This document shows, in pieces, positions 1 to 13,090 of a stretch of DNA of 64,000 bases. The notes below the pieces were generated by a model, which was not told the DNA's origin, did not search any database, and saw only the letters and a list, made by a program, of their open reading frames with translations. Location: assembly GCA_027919835.1 (NCBI GenBank), contig JANVFP010000022.1, forward strand, positions 62,001 through 126,000, in the 5' to 3' direction. Source of the stretch: Lentinula raphanica. Taxonomy: Eukaryota > Basidiomycota > Agaricomycetes > Agaricales > Omphalotaceae. Within the stretch, counting starts at the first letter, position 1, and the number at the start of each line of letters is the position of its first letter. A program made the position numbers and the translations under genes.

Positions 1-3000
1 ATGCCGAGTGCAGTGGAGGTCTTGGAATGACAATGTCGCTGGCAACAGATGCAACTGCGATAGATGATGAGGGCGAGTTCGAATCTCCGGAGCGGTTGAC
101 TCGACCAAGAACTCCGCGGGGGATCGAGCATATGGCGCTGCAGATTCCCGAGATGATATTCGCATATGATGAGTATATGTAGTACTTATGTTCGGCCACT
201 AGTCTCCTCATCATTCTCGATTTAGATTTGTCGACTGTCTTTTTGACACTTCAGCGTTCTCCTGAAAGATATCTAATATGTAAATTCTCTGGATGCAGTT
301 TAGTCAACTTCCCATTACACCCCGAGCTGGAAAGATGTTCAGATCCTGGAAGGTCAGTAGTCAGGACAGTCTTACTTGCGCCCAGCAGTACCTACTGGTG
401 TACCGCTCCTGTCTTTTGCAATAGCACCCGCAGTTCTAGTTATCGGGAGCTGTGACCGTGACTCTGGCCACCTTCGTCATGGGCTCCATCATCATGAGGC
501 CCTGAGCTTCATCGCTGCGTCGCGGACCTAAACATGGACCAAAGTGATTTATCCGTGCGATGGTTTATCTCTTCAAGTCCGAAAGGGTTTATTTACACCT
601 TCGAGTCGCGCCCAAGACCTGGTTCCATACGTCTGAATCGGACATTATCATCATTATCCATGTTGTAGATCATGAGCATATAGAACGCTCAGAGTACCTA
701 TATATCTGGAGGAGACTGTGGGCCCTCATCTGAACATGATTAAGCCAATCGTGGAAAGGTCAATTGAAGTGCTCGAGTCCGAGTTAGCAAGTCCTGTTCT
801 GAATCTCTTCGCATATTCGCTGGCTAGTTTGACAGCGATAACTATTCATATCGTTGTTCAAGCTCGGAGCCGCTTCCTGACTATCGCCACTCTCAATGAC
901 AAAGGATCAGGAATTTTGAAGCAGCTGCAGTAGCGACATTGATTTTTTCTTTCATATTTGCATGAGTAACTTTAGAATGGCAAGCTAGAAGTGAAGCTTC
1001 AGTGCCAGATGGGACGGTAGCCGTTAAGAACGGACAGTCCAGGCTATTGCATTGTACAACAATCGGTAGCACTCAAGTGGGATGTCCACCGAGTCATTTG
1101 AAACTCAGCAGTCATGAAGTCAGTGACCATGGACTAGTAAACCAATGTAACCCAGTGTGTGGACACTGGATAACCGTGAAGACAAGTACTGCCATCGAGC
1201 CCCGAGATCGAATCGGACGAGTTGTTTTGTTCGATTTCCCTAGGAATCAACTTTCCACATGCCATGTTTGATACTTAGCCTTAAGGACGATAACTCACTT
1301 CAAGAGGAAATTTGACTGCCTGATTTCACTAGTAGCCTCCAGACTTCTGGGGGGGGGGGGGGTCCTTGCTACAAGTCGTCCAACGCCGGCCCAAGACTAT
1401 CTGCGACAAAAGCTATTCCGACAACGACGTACATATGAGTGTGGGATCTGAATCTTGTTGTTTTGGCTTGATGTCCTAGGGCCCTCGCGAGTAATCGTAC
1501 TGCGCCGATTCCACTTTGTCTCCCTTGAGATCGATACGAGCACGCCTAGTACCTGCAGTGAGCCTCGCTGTCTACAAGTAAAATTTAATCAGAAGCGTGG
1601 CATGATCTACCTCCAAATGATATCACCATAGTGTGAGTATTTCCGGTGACTTTGAGTCTACCAATAGGTCTTGCAGTTATCCAGGAGCTACCCCATATTC
1701 AATCGAGGCTGTCGAAATCTAAGTCACAAACCCCGCATCCAAATTAGAGCTAGAAGCACCTCCGAGACGACAACTAATTATCTTGCCAACGTCAAAATAG
1801 TGTCTGTATCAGAGGGAAGTTCAGTCGAGCTGTGAGGGTAAAAGTCTCCTTGTTTGAAGTATATGGAAATTGTCTTCCAGATGGCCGTAAAGCGGGCATG
1901 CATATTTCTGCCTGCCAAAATAGAATGTCCTGTTTGACCTTTCTCTGGCTTCGTGACGCTCATTGCTCACTAGAATTCAGAGCCTTCCGGAATGGGTTTC
2001 GACGCGATTGCATACTATTAGACAGCATTAGTTACTTAGTATACGCGTCAATATACATCCTCGTAACCGCATGCATCGAGACTGACCCACATACATCGCA
2101 TCACAAAATTTAGAAAATCGAGTAGTATGGGGATGACATCAGACTTACGGGTTCAACGAAATAAGTATGTCAAGACCAAGTTATGACGGCTATGCCCGTT
2201 GAAATGACTCAGCTATATATTATTTGCGGATTTGCCTGCGGGATAAACTGTGCAGTCTTTCCAACCTTGTCTACGACTGACAAATACTGGTCGTTGAGCA
2301 CTGAAAGATGCGGGAGTTTCCCGAGAATTTCATCAGTTTGAGGGAGAAGTCGCTGTAGGAAACACCCCGAGAGACTGATAGAATATCTACTACCTACTTG
2401 GGCTAGAAAGAGCCTGGCCGTTGGAACCAGAAAGTCGAAGCGCTGAGGTTTTCTTGAGGTTTTGAAACATGATTCATGGAGACCTGCGGGTCGTCATGTC
2501 AATATTTTTGAACATGATCCTCCTGACCCTGCCGAAAAAAATCAGATACCAATGGCGGACCATACGGAAAGCCTAGACATTAGCCGCGTTCAAGCCTATG
2601 GAAGAACCATTTGGCGCTGAACCCAACCTAATATCCTTCTTGAAGGAGTTAACTGTCGAAGAACTTCATTCCTCATGATGTTCATTGTTTTGTTTTGGGA
2701 AAGGATGAATAAGAATAGTGTTCAGTGTTCGAAGCAGAGCGGGGAACTTGGTATGGACCTCCTGAGGACCCATTGCGCATGTTGGATGAGAGCCGAGTAG
2801 ACTCACAGAGAATCCTTTCCAAAACGAAGACATCAGAAGGAAAAACTTGAAAAGAGACGGAAAAGAGTGATTGTTCTAATTTGAAAGTGGCCCCTCTATC
2901 ACGATTAGCGACTCGGACTCACCTATATTTTGTTCACTCCCTGGAGCATGAGCAATGCTTGAAAAGATGGTGCTGATATGGTTTCGAGATGAAGAACACA

Positions 3001-5329
3001 GGTTGAGGTTCGTAGGAACAACTGCATAAGGTACCATTCTGTCAGTAAGTGTTGAAAATACCTCTCAACACGGAAACTTGGAAACCTTGAGCTGTATGGA
3101 TATGTACACAACGTCAAATATCGATTCCCGTTCCGTATAGGAGCTCACCTATGAGAATGCGGGCTCCATTGGCCTCTATTACCTCTATTGTTTTTTTCAG
3201 GTGAAAATCAATGCCAAATCTACTTGATTTACTCAAAAAGGCAAAGAGCGAGAATGAATAAATGCGCAGTTACTACGAGTACCTATTCTAGACAGTTCTT
3301 TGTTGAATAAAGTGCGCCGAAGTTTGCCTTGACTGAGCTGCCTTGTCTTGCCTTGCCTCGAGGATAGACCCGCGGTAACTGAGAAATGATTGGAAAAGTT
3401 AAGTGTTCCAGCCTTTGTTCGAGTACAAGTACTACTTAAAAACATACTCCATGCGCTTTGAATCTTCCCAAAGTAGAGGTCAAAGCCTTCCATAGGCGGT
3501 TACGGGATGTTTGGGTACCCCTTTGGTTCGCGAACTCGAAGGTTGTATGAATCGGGTATGCATCATGTTGATGATAAACGGAGGTTCTAGTTAAGGCAGG
3601 ACATCTTGAAGGCAGAATAATCTTTAGGTTTCAAGCCAATTTGGGTGAAGCTCGGACTGGTAGTGCTGGTAAAGGGAGTTCCAAGCATGTCCTTTCGGAT
3701 AAATCTGACCTGAAGCCTTCCTCCTTTTCCATTGAAGAGTTGCTCAGCAAGGAAAATGAGCAAACTCGAGGACGAGTAGATCGAGATCCTTCCCGAAGAT
3801 GGTAAAACGGAAGCATTTTTTTCCTTGATCGCCGATCAAAAATTACCATTTTAGGGACTCGACTTTGGTTTGGCGCGGCATTCTCCGTTGGGACAAAAAT
3901 TTCAGCCATTCTGATTCGCGGACTTATAGCTGGATGAACTCGTGTAAATGGCCTTGCCCGGAGATGGATAATGATAACGCACGAAGTGAGGCCTGGTCAG
4001 GCAGTCGGACCACGCCGCCACGTTGGCGTCGGGAGGAGTAGGCAAACATCTTTCCGTACGGAGCCCACATCACGCTGATAACAGCTGAAGAATTTTGACT
4101 GCCACATATCACAAGGCCTCTGTTCAAGCCACAGCCCATGCTGCATACACAAGGATTCTCTGACCAGTGACCTTACAGCGAAATTGCGCGCCCCTGGTGC
4201 ATATCGTGCTGCGTGCAGTTCAAAATCTAGGGCAAGTAGATTTCATGTAGGAATTGATTCATTATCAGCGCTATCGAGTCATTATCCATTGACCCGCGGG
4301 AATGATATGAAGATCACCAGCGCAAGCCCAAGACGCCACTCTTAGTAGTTGCTTCAAGAACGACGGACGAGCGGAAAGAAGGGAGAACACGGTGAGGAGG
4401 AGCAGCTACAAGAAAATACCTATGCCTCGAGGAAAACGAGGGCTGAGGGTCTCCCGAATAAGTTTATATGACTTAATGACGCGTACAAGGCCAAGCCGGC
4501 GAGTAGTTGAAGTCTAGAAGAACAAAAGAGAGGCTACGAAGGGGGCAATCAGATGAATTTTTGGGTTTAACGAGGAGGGAACAGGTGGAACGAATGTTCC
4601 AGAGAACCGGCTGGAAACATCCAAAGTGACAAGTGTGTGTATTTGCGGAGACTTGATACTTTTCCTAGGAGTTGAGGACTAGGAGGCAACTTGGATTGCA
4701 ATTGGTATCTATGGCAAGGGATAGAGGTCGGCAAAAGATTAGGGAGGTAGCAGGACGGTTGAAGAGGCGGATGGATGGAAGAAAGAAACCATATTAAGCC
4801 ACTGGGAAAAAGTTATAAAAGGCCAAAGGTCGGAAACAAAGCGTCGAATTTTGACATCAGAACAGGAGAAGACAGACAAAGCCGTCAAACGCGTCGTTGA
4901 ACATGCAGAAGAAAGAAAAAAAAAGAGAGAAACAATTTATCCGATTTGATAGGAATTTTGACCTAAAGTTGGACCCGAATTAGGTTAAGGGGTGAAAAGA
5001 AGCCGCGGCCGTAGGACGAATAAAAATATTTTAATATTTTTGCGGAATTTGCCAGAGATGCGGAATTTTGCTAGAAATCTCGATCTGGAATTGAATTACA
5101 TCTCAACCACTTTTTTTCTTTTTTGAAGCGAGCGGCCTTTTCGACCTTCTTTTTGGACAGCTTGCAGTGGGGCAGTACATATAGTTACGCCCACAGCTCA
5201 ACCAAAATAACCCATCTAGTTTTACCTACGCCTGGTTGTAACCTCATCGACTTATCCAACAAAGCCCACGCTTTGTCGTTACGTGATTCGAACTGAACGG
5301 ACAACGTTATATACGCGACCAACAACACC
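1..5329. other. 5.3 kb without a supportable gene
   Basis: I find no exon series, domain or long open frame here on either strand; the open frames are all short, mostly start at non-ATG codons and have no recognisable composition. A run of 14 G lies at 1349-1362. A TATAAAAG sequence sits near 4814-4821, but it is about 510 bp before the bZIP start codon, so a role as its TATA box is only a guess. The last few hundred bases presumably hold the bZIP promoter and 5' leader. The stretch could be decayed transposon DNA, but no terminal repeats or transposase remnant were recognised. Confidence 0.5.
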
Positions 5330-6520
5330 ATGTCCGGTTCAGCAGAACGTCCAGAGCGTAGCAGAAATGCCAAAGCACAGGCCAGGCATAGAGCAAAGCG
5401 AAAGGCTTATATCGAGCAGGTATGTCCCTTTTTTTCTCTCGTTTTCTTTCTTCAAAAACTGATCCATTCTCGAAGCTCGAGCAAACGGTGACTAAATTAC
5501 AAACAGCTATGGGTGTTACACCTGAACATGTGGCTGCTTTGCCACCCCCTTTGGCCAAAATCAGAGAACTCGAGCAAGAAAACGCGCGTCTCGCGAAAGA
5601 AAACGATGAACTACGTCGCTTGTTGACCGACTCTGGCATCCCCATCACTGGTCCTGCTTCGACCAATGGTGGCAGCTACGTATCATCCCCAAACTCGTTT
5701 AATGGCACTCCACGCAATATGCAGCTCAATCGGACTCTGACCGGTGGTAGCCCAGTCAATGGCAGCGGTCCAGCCGGATTCCATGATGGACGCAATATGA
5801 CAGACTCCTACGGTGGACTTAAACGAAGAAAAATGAGTGCCGAATTGGATCCCAACTTCCAGTCTGAAAGCACAGATATCAATGCTCTGCGCGCTCCACC
5901 GCCTCTCACTATCCCTCATCATGCATCTTCCTCGCAACACTACCCTCCCTCTCATCCCTCTTCCCATCTTCCATCTCCTCATCCTACCTCAGCACATGGT
6001 CAGCAGCACCACCATTTTACCAATCTGGCGCCTCCCCCCTTCCAGATGCCGAATACACCAAGCGCGTCAAGTGCGACGAGTAGTCCTCCATTTTCGGCGA
6101 GTTTTTCACATTGATTGGAAAAGTGGTGGTATATTAACCAGTCCTGTATGTGTTACTATGCTCATCTATTTATATTTGCCTCCATCTTCCGCCCTCCAGC
6201 CCGCTCAAATGCAAAACTCTGCGGGATCCGTTGCTCATTCCCCGGTCTCTCAACTGGGAAACCTCAGTCGTCCGGGTACGAGCAGCTCAGTGAGCTCCAT
6301 GCACGCGTACAGCCACGGCTATGTCAAGGTTGAGGAAGATAATTACCAATCATCGCACAACTCCCATCACGCTACATCTCATCCGAATTCGACATACACC
6401 CTCCCACCATTTGATGCCATGGACCCTACCCTCGCTGGCCATGGCGCGTGGCAAAATCCTCACCATGCCGGAGGTTTTTCAACAACTGATCGCGGTGGTC
6501 CAGGTGGCTTAGGCCGGTGA
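5330..6520 (+). CDS. bZIP transcription factor
   Basis: Nuclear DNA-binding regulator of the bZIP class. Exon 1 (5330-5419) encodes the basic region, with the N-x7-R signature in RNAKAQARHRAKRK. Intron 5420-5475 splits basic region and zipper. Exon 2 opens with LEQTVTKLQ and continues into the leucine heptads of ELEQENARLAKENDELRRLL. The rest is Ser/Pro/His-rich, typical of a disordered activation region. A further intron is 6146-6199 (gtatgt to ccag), and the protein ends in GGPGGLGR at 6518-6520. The frame breaks near 6101-6112: the exon 2 frame hits TGA at 6112, while the frame one base ahead runs on as DWKSGGILTSP into the 6146 donor. One extra T in the T5 run at 6101-6105 would explain it. 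The bZIP call is firm; the target genes are unknown. Confidence 0.85.
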
Positions 6521-8003
6521 TCATTCCTCCTCCTTTTCATCGCCAAGAGCTTGTCGCTCAACATAGATGTGTAGATTTGAAAACGATCCTGCGGACTGGC
6601 GACTTGTGGAGCGGGCTTCCGCAATCTTGGCGTAGGCACTTGTGCTCGCTGCATTGTGGGCCCTGGCTGGACCGAATTGTCTGTCGAATTGGCTTAGAAT
6701 ATAAGGAGGGAGGTGGGTATTGGTATTTATCACAATCTTTTACTGGCGGACTCGGTACTATTCCACTCAAAATCACAAAGGACTTGTCGACTCTATGTTC
6801 TACCTTACCAGCACTCTATACATCCTCTTTTCTGTTTCCTGAACGTTCCCTGATTTACCTGCTATACAAACGTCTTTGTGCTTTGCATCACTTTCACTCT
6901 ACTATCGACACTTCATGCTATCGTGTATCCAGGCCTGGTTTCCCCCCTTCTTGTTTCCTTCTGACAAAAATAGTAATTACAATCATACCATATTATCAGC
7001 ATACCATAGTAACCATCTCATTGTCCTCGCAAATTATACTACTCATCATAGAATTTCTTTGTATTTTTTCGTAAGTTCTGGCTTGGTTCTAGCTCATCGA
7101 GGATTTTGGTAATCTACTCAACTCTAACAAGGTTATGATTGTGGAGTCGATATTCCTTCATTATAGCGTACTGACCTTGGGCTGTATACTGAGCGTTCTT
7201 CTCTCGCAAATCTCGAAGTTACCGTAAGAGCCGTAAACCTGGGGAGATCAACCATACATCAACTGTCCATCTCGATGTGTCGAGAGTCGAGTAACTCGAC
7301 TTACGAAACGATGCGGTCAGTGCGCGCACAATAACAATTCAAAAGTGCTGGTTCTCTTCTTCTATTACATCTGAATTAGATCTGGAGATATTTTTGTAAG
7401 AGTACTACTACATTGAATTCCATGTCATGTCGGAGGTGCCTGATTAGTAGTGCACCTGGCACCAGTCCAGACTCCAGCAGCGGGTTCAATATTTCCTTTT
7501 TATGCTACCTATGTTGTTCACCCGGAGTCGCAAAATCTCTGGGAATCACGGAGGCAGGCGATATCCTCATTCGCAGGGAGAGGGGGTTTCAAGTTGTATC
7601 CGAGTCTTGGTAAGAGTACATAGCAGGATTCATAATCAGTACTAAAGAGCTGTAAAAACTCTCTTTCGAATGTTTCAGCTTTTATATTCTGGTCATGACA
7701 AGTGATTGATATTCTCGCTGACAGTGACGAGAATAGGTGTATAGCGAAATTACGAGTAGGGATTTGACTGACCTACATCCATCCTAGTCCATTCCGCGAT
7801 CGCGAGTCGGAATAGCATAATTTTCATTGAGCATTAAACGGCTCCGAGAACTCGACGACTCGACGACTGATGCATAAAATTCATGAAAGCATATTTCGTA
7901 CCATAGGACCATATATCCCATACATAAGATAACGCGATTAATCATATCAATTATACATAAATGATAAAAGGGTGTCGTGGGCTGCGTCATGAAGAGGAAA
8001 CCT
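6521..8003. other. Convergent intergenic region
   Basis: This lies between the bZIP gene and the transaldolase-like gene, which point toward each other, so it holds both 3' ends. An open frame of 185 codons at 6517-7074 is pyrimidine-rich, lacks splice signals or domain features and follows directly on the bZIP stop; I read it as 3' UTR. Nothing else was recognised. Confidence 0.5.
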
Positions 8004-10473
8004 CTAAAAGTAATCAACACCTTCGACCAAACCTCCTCCAACAGTCTTGTTGTCCTTCGTAGCAGCATTCTCTTTTTCCTTCATCCTTGTTCGCTCTTCA
8101 AGTGCAGCGTTGAAAGCGAGAACTTGTTGTTTACCTTTGCTCAATTCGACGGTATCTCCGGCAGGTGGAGAAGTAGCAGCCTGAGAGGGCTTACGCGGGG
8201 GCGTAGTACTAGTACCAACTGTTGATGAAGACGAAGTGGTTGCGAAAGCATCCCTCACAAGCCTCGCCATTTCCTGTCTAGCATGAGCTTGTTCTTCCTC
8301 TGTGCCACGAACGTTCAACAAGTTGGCTCCAAACGTGAGAGCAATAATTCTGGTGATTTCTTCGTCCGATGCAAACTCTGGGATTGTTTGAGCCTCTGCG
8401 TCAATCATCTTTCCGGACGTAGACTCTGGACTAGGGGTCGAGCTTCTTTCGAGATCAAGTTGTCGTTTCTCTTTACGAGAAGAAGGACGGCGAAGCGGGC
8501 GTCGTGGTTTGGGCGAGACGATCTGCGAAGCGCTGGAAGGATTGGAAGTTGGTAAACCCTTTCCTAACTCTTGCAAACTCTGCTTTTTCTTCTTCGATCC
8601 GGGTTGAGAGACCCGGGGCAAGGGGTCCCCTGGCTTACCGCCTGCCCGTGATGAAGATGGTGGAGGGGTACAACCATAATATCTTGCGAAATCGTTCCAG
8701 ATACTGTTTTCGCAACGAGTATCGTACAGTTCAGTTGGTGGTGTCACTCGGAGGTGGATCTGATGTTCAAGTTCTTCTAATATCCTGCTGGTTAATTCCA
8801 CACTCTGACGTTTCATCGTGTCTAGCGAGCCTAGAGTGATCGAGGAGAAAAGTTTGTCGGGGGATGGAAACGCAGGATGAGGGGTTGAGAAGTCAGAATT
8901 TAACCAATCGAAATTGGGCTTGTAGAAGTCGGGATCATTGAGAACTTGGTCGGGATCGATCTTCACCTGTGGAAAGGGAGGTGCGGCAAGAGCAGCCTGG
9001 GAGGCGATAGGTAAGCTGTCCTTCGGATGGTCAAAGGTCAGCGGCTTGTCCGAGGGGTTCCTAGGAAGATAAAATGGCAGGCGGGTTCGGCGGCATTCTT
9101 GTATCATGTCTTGACTCAAAAACAGAGCAAAGAATTCATGGCCAAGAAGGGAAAGTTCATGCACCTAGTAAGAAAAACTATGAGTGAACATCAACGTCAC
9201 CAGGCGAAAAGCAATTTCACTGACAGTCCGAAAGTTCCTACCAGCTATTTTGGTTGGAATGGAGTGGAGCTGGTAATATCGAACGATGGACTGAATCGCA
9301 ACGATACCTGGGTGATCGAGCAGAGCCTCGCCTTCCAGATTTCCTGGTATGCTTACACCTTTGTCAGAAGCCGTTTTTTCATACCAAGATAGGATCTAGT
9401 CATCGAGATGAACTCAGATCAAATGTAGGAGATGGAAGGAAGTAATTCCACTCACACTCGCGACATCAATGGTAATACAGTAAGGACGCATCTTTGCGCA
9501 AGTGATGGCATGCATCAATCCTGAGATCATACAGAGGTTCGTGTGTATGCCTTCTCTTTCAAGAATGGAGGCAGCGAGTACACCGATTTTAGTAGCAGGG
9601 ATCTACACAAGTTGTCGTCAAGTGAGATCAAGACCAATGAACACGGAGCTCACATCGAAAACGATACGACTGTGATCGACTTCAGCGAGTTCGAGTAACT
9701 CCCGAAACCACTTCGCCTCATCAACAACATTGTGAACAATTTGCGGGTTATCAAAAGCTGGGTTTTTGGAATCTGAGTCTGTGGCTAGCGAGAGTACGTA
9801 TGGGTCGATGATGAACGTAGTGAAATGATGTCCAGAGATTCGATCCATCATCATGGCACCTAGGTCGACCAGCTGTCGTGATAGTTTGTAAACAACAGGT
9901 CATAGTAAACAGATCGTGCAACGCTGGACGTACCAACTGGTAAGCGACACTTCGGATGATATAGGACCACTGTGGATCATTTTCTACTAAGTTCTTGAAT
10001 ATGTTTTTTCTACAGGGGAGATTTGGATTTGAGCGTCTGAAGCAAACAAACACGCAGCCGTAGAAACCCACGCTTCGAACAGATCAAGGGTCTTCTTAAT
10101 AGCAGCGTATAGCTGATAACCCCCATGTGTGTCGCGTCCGATCTTCTGCATAGCGACCTCAAGATTCATCCCGGATGCTGCTGGTCGTCTCATCAGGACT
10201 ATCATGATGTATAACAGTCAAAATCTGGCAGTGAAAGGAAACATAAAACCACCCACCGTCGTAGTCCAATGTATCCGCCACGATACGGATACCAGAACAC
10301 TTCAATGATTCTTCTAGAGTAGGCCGCCACTCGGGCACATCAACCTGCATGACGGTCTCTGTATTCTTCTTGAGACGTTGACTGGGAGTCACGGACGGTA
10401 TTGAGCGGACCCGTCTAGCAGGTTTTGCATCCGCATGCGCATCTATCGCAGGTTGTTCTAGTCTGCCAGTCAT
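8004..10473 (-). CDS. Transaldolase-like protein, active-site lysine replaced, long C-terminal extension
   Basis: Seven exons on the minus strand (10473-10257, 10198-10072, 10009-9934, 9872-9654, 9602-9456, 9395-9225, 9164-8004) join in phase to 705 codons. The fold follows transaldolase: an IRIVADTLDYD strand matches the N-terminal VVADTGD strand; RIVFDIPATKIGVLAA aligns without gaps to RVLIKIASTWEGIQAA; then LEREGIHTNL, ILSWYEK and RNFRTVHEL follow the family order. In true transaldolases the Lys of the LIK motif forms the Schiff base with the substrate. Here that position is Asp (about residue 213), and the STEVDAR motif carrying the catalytic Glu is not recognisable. I infer a non-catalytic or altered protein. 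About 275 residues after the barrel are Ser/Pro/Lys-rich and not part of the family. A start at 10512 is possible in the same frame. Confidence 0.75.
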
Positions 10474-10844
10474 TCTGGAAAAAGAGATTGTGAGGAGGAA
10501 GTGAGTGTTCATGAAGAGGCCACTGTTATAGACGTGCTCCAGCTTGGACGTTGTGAAATTCCCTAGGCCAGTACAACAATAGATTGCCCATTGTGGTCAA
10601 AGTACGTCTTCCATCGCGGTGGTCAATCGTTGGCGAACCACCTCTATTGTCCAAAATGGATGGTCCAATTATGATTAATGTGATATGGTTGACACAAAGG
10701 AAGAGGGGAAAGGTTGAAGAGAAAATATACTCAGGATACCGTTTGCCAGAACTATACCTCTAGAGTATAGACCTCACAGTCTTATGAGGTTAGGGCAACT
10801 CCAAAGTTGTTAATGATATACTACGTACAGGGTACGAACACTAT

Positions 10845-12813
10845 TCAAGCATGTTTGCCTTCCGAAGTAGCACTGTCAAGAACTTGATTGTAAGGCATTT
10901 CGTAGGCCAAACCCAAATGACCACCATTGAAGCTCGGCGGTCCAGGGGTCATACCGGATGCTGACAACGACGACGAATTCAAAGAGACTCTGCTATAGGC
11001 GCGGGGTTTAGAGAACCAGTTGACCCTCGCCCTACGTGCAGAGCGTCTTCCAGAGTTTGAATTAACCGAAAGTGCACTCCGTCGTCGAGTGTTGAGTCCA
11101 GCACTTGAACGTGAGTCTGACAATGCGCGACCGTTCCCAGAATGAGCGCCAGTACTGCGTTGGTGCGGGACAACTACGTTGAGGTAGAGCGGGCTGAAGT
11201 AGGGGGAGACATATCCGTCTGCAGCGGGTACACGGGTGTAGGGATGTCTACCGCTGTTTGCTGCCATTTGAGAACACATGGTAGCGGGATGATATGGGTC
11301 GGTGCATTGTCGATAGTAGGTGTACACAAGGAGGCAGGTAAACGCCGACGGGAGGAAATAGAACGCGAACACGTAGAGGATTTGAGACGACGCTTCTGAG
11401 GACCAAGCGTTGAAACATTCTGGGATATGGAAAGTTTTGGAAATAGGGTAAGTCGATATAAGAATTGTGCTTACTTCTCTGAATCTCTTCAGGACCGAAG
11501 GATGGAACAGAAAGTTTGTCGGTGTCCCTCTGCTAAAGTATATGTGAACTTGAATCCTGGTAGAAGTGACGAAGTACTGATATCTTACATAGAGCAACTT
11601 CACGACAATCTTTCCGGTATCAGCGATCGAAACGCACTGCTTGACGACATCCTCCTGAAATCAGATATCAGAAGATGAGACTGCGAGCCGCAGTATCAAG
11701 AACACTGATGACATACCGCGAACTCAAAATAAGCAAAAGCTACCAGTACACCCGTTCCTGTCACGGCTAACGCTGATCCAAACGCCAGATGAACATAAAT
11801 CCGAATGAGACGTAGTCGGCGCTGCCAAAAAGACGGTTAGAAATATGTAGGATGGGATACTCGGGTTGGTACCAACCATCATTGTACTGACGATACCGAA
11901 TACCTCGACTATGCTTGTACTGACATACATCATTCCCACTGTAGCGAATATGGCGGTACGTTTTCTCGAATGGTCTGACAGGGAATAAATACTAAGAGCT
12001 TTGGATCGACATGAGTTATGGAGCACATACAGGCATCGTCGATTTGTTCCAGCTCTTTGAACGAGAACGCCTGCCCATCATATTATTCGAGCTGTCAGGA
12101 TATTTTCGCAGAAAGTACTCACAATCAAAAACGCACTGGTGACGAATATCAGTAAGTGCTGTCCAAGAATAAGGATTGGACATACGAGAAAAGGTAACGG
12201 ATCAGATTGATAGAAGCGACTGTTATGAACACCAGATGAACAGCTTGTCGTTTATAAGGAGAAAGAACCCCACCAATGATGATAAGTTTCTTCCAATCGG
12301 TCTCATACACCTGTGCAAAGAACGAATCTTTTTCAACTACCCGGGCTTGTAGGACTGATGCGATTGGTAGAGTATCAACATCAACGATCATACAGTTTTG
12401 AGAATCAAGTTGAATCACATACGTTGGCGTCCAAATCTAGTATTATCATCTGAAAAAAGGATTGAGATACTTAAAGATATCAGAGGAGACTAGATATTCA
12501 CCATCAAGATGGAGAGGAGGAGGTGGAATGCGGCGAGTTGCGACCATCGTTCAACGATGAAAAATTGCTTTGCTCTTGATAGACAGTAACCAGTACCGTA
12601 TGGGGGAGTGTTTTTGTGAGCGCCGTCGCTTTTAAAGATAAAACTCTGTGCTGAAGCCGGATCAATTGTCGGTGATGGAATCAAAAGGCGGCCGCCTCCG
12701 TTGACCGGACAACCGCACCGCCTTTGAAAAAACTCGTTTCCCTTCGCAAGAGCTTGTAGATCGTATACGCATTCACTTGAAAACTGAGTACTGGGGGGTT
12801 TATACAGCTCGAT
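10845..12813 (-). CDS. Multi-pass membrane protein of unknown function (paralogue of the divergent gene at 13091)
   Basis: Exons that join in phase: 12436-12186, 12135-12123 (13 nt), 12070-12031, 11974-11877, 11821-11717, 11654-11589, 11532-11475 and 11419-10845, preceded by an open exon 12813-12502. Hydrophobic segments lie around VHLVFITVASINLIRYLFS, IFATVGMMYVSTSIVEVFGI, LAFGSALAVTGTGVLVAFAY and LYVFAFYFLPSAFTCLLVY. The last is followed by YYRQCTDP and a Ser/Arg-rich cytoplasmic-type tail. The 5' end is unresolved: the 12502-12813 frame has no ATG, and an in-frame TGA lies at 12814-12816. A conservative start is the ATG at 12391. The 35-residue exon 11717-11821 matches in length, phase and about a third of its residues an exon of the neighbouring gene. 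No named family was recognised. Confidence 0.6.
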
Positions 12814-12816
12814 TCA

Positions 12817-13090
12817 TTGACCAACATTGACGTTTTCTTGAGGGGAAGAAGAACAAGAGGTAGCGGCAACGGAGAACACAGCCTTGACTCTTAAGAACAA
12901 TAAGCGTCTATAAGCGTCTACCGGCCGTAGCACCGAAATATCCCTCAGAGGCTGCGCTCACACACCTTGCTTACAACTCTCATCCATCCTCGTTGCTGTT
13001 AACGACTGCTTTAAAATCCTTATAATCTCCTTCAAATTTGGTCTCTGCTAGCCTTGGACTTCTTCTTCATATCTGAATCTTTCTCTGAAA
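12817..13090. promoter_or_regulatory. Presumed bidirectional promoter of two membrane-protein paralogues
   Basis: The two paralogous membrane-protein genes are transcribed away from each other and share this short spacer. No specific binding site was identified; the call rests on position alone. The exact left limit depends on the unresolved start of the minus-strand gene. Confidence 0.3.

Noticed and set aside
66..95. tRNA-like T-arm sequence (GAGTTCGAATCTC)
   Set aside because: No A box, anticodon arm or acceptor stem at the right distance upstream; the sequence before it does not fold as a tRNA.
6517..7074. 185-codon open frame after the bZIP gene
   Set aside because: Pyrimidine-rich 3' flank, no domain, no partner exons.
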